DNA of 64,000 bases from Pseudomonas sp. B20(2017) (lineage in GTDB: Bacteria; Pseudomonadota; Gammaproteobacteria; Pseudomonadales; Pseudomonadaceae): NCBI RefSeq assembly GCF_002113125.1, contig NZ_NEJP01000004.1, positions 291,578 through 355,577 on the forward strand. Direction: 5' to 3'. Position 1 is the first letter of the stretch. Each line of letters starts with the position of its first letter. The notes under the pieces are model-generated. The model saw only the letters and a program-made list of their open reading frames with translations. It was not told the origin of the DNA and searched no databases. The position numbers and the translations under genes are program-made. This document shows positions 60,394 to 64,000 of the stretch, in pieces.

Positions 60394-61668
60394 TCAGGCT
60401 TTGACGCCGCCCAGCGGCGGTAACTTCGCAAGCTTCAACGCCACCAACAGCGCCACCAGCAACAGCGCGCCGATGAACAAACCAATCCCGTTCCAGCCGC
60501 CAAGGTGCCAGAACACTCCGCCTGCCGTCCCGGCGATGCTCGACCCGGCGTAATAGCTGAACAGGTACAACGACGACGCCTGGCCCTTGGCCTTGAGCGC
60601 CCGGCGGCCGATCCAGCTGCTGGCCACCGAGTGGGCGCCGAAGAAGCCGAAGGTGAAGACCAGCATGCCGATGATCACCAGCGGCAGCGGTGTGAACATC
60701 GTCAGGGCGAGGCCGGCGAACATCAGGGCGATGATGGCCCACAGCACTTTGCGGCGGCCCAGTTTGTCGGCCAGCGAACCGATTTTTGCCGAGCTGTAGA
60801 TGCCCGACAGGTACACCACCGACAACAGACCCACGAACACTTGATCCATGTGGTACGGCTCGGCCAGCAGGCGGTAACCGATGTAGTTGAACAGGGTGAC
60901 AAACGCGCCCATCAGCACGAACGCCTCAAGGAACAGCAGCGGCAGGCCGGCATCGCGAAAGTGCATGGTGAAACCGTCGAGCAGGCTGCGCGGGTGCAGC
61001 GAGCGGGAGCGGAAGTTGCGCGACTCCGGCAGGATCTTCCAGAACACCGCCGCCGCGATCAGCGCCAGACCACCGATCACCATCATCGCCGTGTGCCAAC
61101 TGACGAAGTCGATCAGCACACCGGTGATCAACCGCCCGCTCATGCCGCCAATCGCGTTGCCGCCGATGTACAAACCCATCGCCAGACCGATGTGCTGCGG
61201 ATGGATTTCCTCGCTGAGATAAGTCATTGCGACCGCTGCCAGACCGCTCAATGACAGTCCTATCAGCGCGCGCATGATCAATACGCCGTGCCAGCTCGGC
61301 ATCATTGAACTGGCGATGGTGCACAGCGCCGCGGCAAACAGCGCGGCAACCATCACCGGTTTGCGCCCGACCCGATCGGAAATCGGGCCAGTGATCAGCA
61401 GACCGAACGCCAGCATGCCGGTGGCCACCGACAGGATCAGGCTGCTCTGCGCCGCGTTGATCGAATATTCGTGGGACAGCAGCGGCATCATCGGCTGCAC
61501 GCAGTACAGCAGGGCGAAGGTGGCGAAGCCGCCGCTGAACAGCGCAAGTACCGTGCGCATGAACGCGGGCGTGCCTTTCTCGATGTAGATCTCTTGCAGT
61601 TCGGTCAGCACATCGTCCGCCGCAGCGGGCGGGACTTCATGGGCCAGTGGAGCGACGGCGGTTTTCAC
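60394..61668 (-). CDS. Major facilitator superfamily transporter (drug/metabolite exporter type)
   Basis: A 424-residue inner-membrane transporter. The start GTG 61668 has CCGAGG 6 nt upstream. About 55 polar residues precede the first helix (LALFSGGFATFALLYCVQPM). About 12 hydrophobic segments follow, with the MFS loop-2/3 motif GPISDRVGRKPVMVAAL and the matching GSLADKLGRRKVLWAI in the second half. The GLYIGGNAIGGMSGR helix resembles the YnfM/arabinose-efflux-like subgroup (DHA1). The substrate is unknown. It is divergent from a LysR gene across 118 bp, suggesting control by that regulator. Confidence 0.92.
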   Translation of the reverse strand: MKTAVAPLAHEVPPAAADDVLTELQEIYIEKGTPAFMRTVLALFSGGFATFALLYCVQPMMPLLSHEYSINAAQSSLILSVATGMLAFGLLITGPISDRVGRKPVMVAALFAAALCTIASSMMPSWHGVLIMRALIGLSLSGLAAVAMTYLSEEIHPQHIGLAMGLYIGGNAIGGMSGRLITGVLIDFVSWHTAMMVIGGLALIAAAVFWKILPESRNFRSRSLHPRSLLDGFTMHFRDAGLPLLFLEAFVLMGAFVTLFNYIGYRLLAEPYHMDQVFVGLLSVVYLSGIYSSAKIGSLADKLGRRKVLWAIIALMFAGLALTMFTPLPLVIIGMLVFTFGFFGAHSVASSWIGRRALKAKGQASSLYLFSYYAGSSIAGTAGGVFWHLGGWNGIGLFIGALLLVALLVALKLAKLPPLGGVKA

Positions 61669-61713
61669 ATCAGACCTCGGAGGGTGCGGGCAGGCAGGCA
61701 ATGAAAAAATCAT

Positions 61714-61734
61714 ATAGCTGGCTAATGTTTCTAT
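61714..61734. promoter_or_regulatory. Candidate operator between the MFS and LysR genes
   Basis: Interrupted palindrome ATAG-N13-CTAT in an AT-rich part of the divergent intergenic region. LysR-type regulators bind such dyads, but the spacing is longer than the common T-N11-A box. Confidence 0.3.
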
Positions 61735-61786
61735 CCAATATATTGTTCGACCTGTTTGATAGCTTTCACGACCTAATGGGGTGCCC

Positions 61787-62683
61787 ATGGAATTGCGTCA
61801 TCTGCGCTACTTCATTGCCGTTGCCGAAGAACTGCACTTCGGCCGTGCTGCACAGGTGCTGGGCATCTCCCAGCCACCGCTGAGCCAGCAGATCCAGGCG
61901 CTGGAACAGGAAGTCGGCGCGCGGCTTTTCGAGCGTACCAATCGTCGGGTCGAGCTCAGCGAGGCCGGGCGACTGTTTCTGGAAGAGGCGCGGCTTGTGC
62001 TGGCGCAAGTCGATAAAGCGGCCGACGTGGCCCGCCGTGCACAACTCGGCGAGCTGGGAGAGTTGAAGATCGGTTTCACCTCTTCGGCGCCGTTCAACTC
62101 GACCATTCCCCAGGCAATTTTTTCCTTCCGCCAGCGCTTCCCGGCTGTGCACCTGAACCTGCGCGAGATGAGCAGCACCATGGTGGCCGACGCGTTGGTG
62201 GACGAATCGATCGAGGTCGGCATCATGCGCCCGCTGGGCCTGCCGGATTCGCTGAGCGTAGTCGAACTGATGCGCGAGCCATTGGTCGCGGTGCTCAGCT
62301 CCAAACATCCGCTGGCACAGGGCTCTGAAGAGGGGCTGTTCCTCTCGGCGCTGGCCCTCGAACCGTTTGTGTTTTTTCCGCGCAGCTACGGCAGCGGTCT
62401 CTATTCGCAGTTGATCAGTCTGGCCCGTGACGCTGGGTTCAGCCCCCACTTCGCCCAGGAGGCCGGCGAAGCAATGACCATCATCGGTCTGGTGGCAGCC
62501 GGTTTGGGCGTTTCAGTGATGCCGGCGTCGTATCAGCGGATGCGCATCGACGGCGTGGGCTACCGACCACTGCTTGATCCCGAGGCCGTGACGGCGGTGT
62601 GGCTGGTGCAGCGCAAGGAACAGAAATCGCCGATGGCCAAGGCGTTTGTCGAACTGCTCACGCGCAAGGCCGAAGTCGGTTGA
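61787..62683 (+). CDS. LysR-family transcriptional regulator
   Basis: A 298-residue DNA-binding regulator from ATG 61787 (MELRHLRYFIAVAEELHFGR). The winged helix-turn-helix is at residues about 15-40 (FGRAAQVLGISQPPLSQQIQ), followed by the linker helix and a periplasmic-binding-like effector domain (about 88-290, LKIGFTSSAPFNSTIPQAIF). It resembles the BenM/CatM subgroup in layout. Divergent orientation to the MFS gene suggests it controls that exporter. Its stop TGA (62681-62683) directly abuts the stop of the next, convergent gene. Confidence 0.94.
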   Translation: MELRHLRYFIAVAEELHFGRAAQVLGISQPPLSQQIQALEQEVGARLFERTNRRVELSEAGRLFLEEARLVLAQVDKAADVARRAQLGELGELKIGFTSSAPFNSTIPQAIFSFRQRFPAVHLNLREMSSTMVADALVDESIEVGIMRPLGLPDSLSVVELMREPLVAVLSSKHPLAQGSEEGLFLSALALEPFVFFPRSYGSGLYSQLISLARDAGFSPHFAQEAGEAMTIIGLVAAGLGVSVMPASYQRMRIDGVGYRPLLDPEAVTAVWLVQRKEQKSPMAKAFVELLTRKAEVG

Positions 62684-63121
62684 TCAAGGCAGCCGTACCA
62701 GATCACCCTTCAACGCCACCCGCGTGACAAAGATGCCGGCCCGACATTCGTAAGTGTTCAAATCCTTGCGCACATGCTGGTCGTAGTAGCTGACGATGTT
62801 GGTTACCGCATTCGCCCCGACACGCTTGGCCTCGGCTTGCAGCGCAATCAGATTCGACTGCAACACCCACTCGCAGGAGTCGTGATCGCTCTTGTTGAGG
62901 CCGTTGGTCTTCAGATCGCTGACCACACCGCGTTGCAACATCCGCTGAGTCCCCTGAGGTCCATTGCCGATCAGGTAAAACTTCACACTGCCATCCAGCC
63001 GCCCGGCGCGAATCGCATCCGACACGACGGTTTCGAACGGCATGTACATCAGATTGGTGGCGTGGCTGGCGCTGGGCAGTAGGCCGAGAAGGGCAGCGGT
63101 GATCAGGGCTTTCGCTTGCAT
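62684..63121 (-). CDS. Small secreted protein with YbjQ-like features
   Basis: A 145-residue precursor from ATG 63121, with AAGGAGACAACC upstream. The signal peptide MQAKALITAALLGLLPSASH leads to mature ATNLMYMPFETVVSDAI. The segment ALQAEAKRVGANAVTNIVSY resembles the EA..LGANAV..V motif of the YbjQ/DUF74-like heavy-metal-binding fold. Two cysteines (83 and 126) could form a disulfide. Similar proteins are sometimes labelled excinuclease in databases, which this sequence does not support. The stop abuts the LysR stop. Function is unknown. Confidence 0.75.
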   Translation of the reverse strand: MQAKALITAALLGLLPSASHATNLMYMPFETVVSDAIRAGRLDGSVKFYLIGNGPQGTQRMLQRGVVSDLKTNGLNKSDHDSCEWVLQSNLIALQAEAKRVGANAVTNIVSYYDQHVRKDLNTYECRAGIFVTRVALKGDLVRLP

Positions 63122-63332
63122 GGTTGTCTCCTTGACTGTGAGAGAACCGCGAGTACTTGACCGTTCGAGCTCGCCGTTCCGGCAGGCGAAGTGTGTCGGC
63201 CTGTTTGAGCGAGTGTAGTTGTGGTGAACAGGTTTGGTTGGCTCGACTCCGTACATTTCGAGTAACGGAACTGTCGTAGGGAATATGGCCGTTGTTGCGC
63301 AAAATCAGTTCTTTTTCAAACGAGTGTCATGG

Positions 63333-63716
63333 ATGCCACTTCGATATCAGCCTAAGGAGGGCAGCGTTTTGATTTGCGATTTCAGGGGTTATGAAATCCC
63401 CGAGATGGTTAAAGTCAGACCTGTTGTTGTGATACGTAAACATCGAACCAACAGCTTGCTGGTAACAGTAGTGCCGTTGAGTACCACCGCCCCTGATTGC
63501 TTGCTTGGGCACCATCTTGAACTTGCAAGTCACCTTCAGGGAGCCACTCCGACCTGTTGGGCAAAGTGCGACATGATTGCCACGGTCAGCCTTTCGCGGC
63601 TTGATCGGATCAAAAGCCGGGATCGGCAAGGCAAACGCATCTACATGATCTCACATCTTGCAACAGACGAATTTCACGCCATCAAAACCGCAGTCAGACG
63701 GGCGTTGGGACTGTGA
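63333..63716 (+). CDS. PemK/MazF-family toxin-like protein, no antitoxin seen
   Basis: A 127-residue protein with the beta-barrel PemK/MazF pattern: GSVLICDFRGYEIPEMVKVR, then RPVVVI (29-34), VTVVPLSTT (44-52) and CDMIATVSLSRLDRI (79-93), the region holding RNA-binding and catalytic residues in MazF-like endoribonucleases. The likely start is ATG 63333, with ACGAG about 8 nt upstream; GTG 63324 or ATG 63285 in frame are possible. There is no antitoxin gene of usual size upstream (63122-63332) or downstream. The local sequence is AT-richer than the flanking core genes, hinting at horizontal gain. Activity is inferred. Confidence 0.8.
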   Translation: MPLRYQPKEGSVLICDFRGYEIPEMVKVRPVVVIRKHRTNSLLVTVVPLSTTAPDCLLGHHLELASHLQGATPTCWAKCDMIATVSLSRLDRIKSRDRQGKRIYMISHLATDEFHAIKTAVRRALGL

Positions 63717-63811
63717 TGGCAACGGAAGTGGCGCATCGAAGCCAAATGCCAGCCGTTGCTCGACAGGAGGTTTCAGGCAATACTGCCGGCGTTCCCGAAA
63801 GGGGCTTGTGA
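63716..63811 (+). other. 31-codon open frame overlapping the toxin stop (TGATG)
   Basis: ATG 63716 overlaps the toxin stop and reads MATEVAHRSQMPAVARQEVS... to TGA 63809-63811. The TGATG overlap is the coupling form used elsewhere in this window, but the peptide is very short and unlike known antitoxins. It may be chance. Confidence 0.2.
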
Positions 63812-63937
63812 GACTCTGAGGATCCTGGGCAACCAGCCATCGCAGAGCCAGACAGGTGACAGGCGATGACAAGCCAACCTGTTCGTGAAAGGGCGCCGAA
63901 ACAGACTGTGTGAAAACACACTGACAGGCCTTAGACC
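63812..63937 (+). other. Unassigned tail region before a terminator
   Basis: I see no supported protein gene. It contains short repeats of the type GACAGGTGACAGGCGATGAC and a small GTGTG-AAAA-CACAC hairpin at 63908-63921, and it runs into a strong terminator. It may be the 3' part of the toxin transcript or a small RNA. Confidence 0.3.
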
Positions 63938-63970
63938 AAACGCCCCGACTTATTCGGGGCGTTTGTTTTT
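63938..63970 (+). terminator. Intrinsic terminator near the right edge
   Basis: AAACGCCCCGA, CTTAT loop, TCGGGGCGTTT, then GTTTTTG. It has an 11-bp perfect stem. It ends the toxin transcript or a downstream small RNA, and may also serve a gene beyond the edge. Confidence 0.92.
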
Positions 63971-64000
63971 GTGCTGAAAAAGGCTCTTCAGCCCATCAGT

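Noticed and set aside
63651..63921. Two minus-strand frames of about 75 codons in the tail region
   Set aside because: They partly overlap the toxin gene, have no ribosome site and no domain pattern. The region is better left unassigned.

Overview
This 64 kb window is high-GC Gammaproteobacterial DNA. Its gene order matches the Pseudomonas core chromosome, most like the P. fluorescens group. The evidence is gene content (hut, opgGH, tatABC, ubiEJB, phaC1ZC2D/phaIF, hslVU, argS-priA-rpmE, ponA/pilMNOPQ-aroKB, gltBD, hemE) and eleven extragenic palindromic REPIN-type repeats built from TTCGCGAGCAAGCTCGCTCCCAC-like arms. Almost everything is housekeeping; no rRNA, tRNA, CRISPR array, IS element or prophage was seen.

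Layout. 1-4.3 kb: end of a histidine-utilisation operon (a truncated hutH paralogue, then hutH, hutI, hutG) that turns histidine into glutamate. 4.5-6.4 kb: a quaternary-amine-type ABC binding protein overlapping an HSL-family esterase. 6.5-7.9 kb: pip-dtd. 8.2-12.6 kb: opgGH for periplasmic glucans. 12.9-15.5 kb: a polar amino-acid ABC transporter. 15.6-23.7 kb, minus strand: a chemoreceptor, rsmE, tatCBA, hisEI and ubiB-ubiJ-ubiE. 23.9-31 kb: the medium-chain-length PHA locus, with phaI-phaF on the plus strand convergent with phaD, phaC2, phaZ and phaC1. 31.2-38.8 kb, minus strand: a DUF971 protein, hslUV, a SPOR protein, argS and priA. 39-41.6 kb: rpmE, a secreted nuclease and a short malic enzyme. 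41.8-52.8 kb: ponA (PBP1A) divergent from pilMNOPQ-aroK-aroB and a DamX-like AAA/SPOR protein. 53-60.3 kb: gltB, gltD, hemE. 60.4-64 kb: an MFS exporter divergent from a LysR regulator, a small secreted YbjQ-like protein, a solitary PemK/MazF-type toxin, and an unexplained 270-bp tail ending in a strong terminator.

Operon logic is clear from overlaps of the ATGA or TGATG type (SBP/esterase, pip/dtd, tatB/tatC/rsmE, ubiE/ubiJ/ubiB, pilM/N/O/P). REPINs mostly sit at operon ends or between convergent genes, but three lie inside operons (hutH/hutI, binding protein/permease, phaC1/phaZ), where they could set differential expression.

The points most worth a second look are the lone toxin with its odd downstream region, an rpmE terminator that coincides with the signal-peptide codons of the following nuclease, the esterase-coupled orphan binding protein, and the two opposite arrangements of the REPIN arms. 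I found no convincing wholly new multi-gene system.
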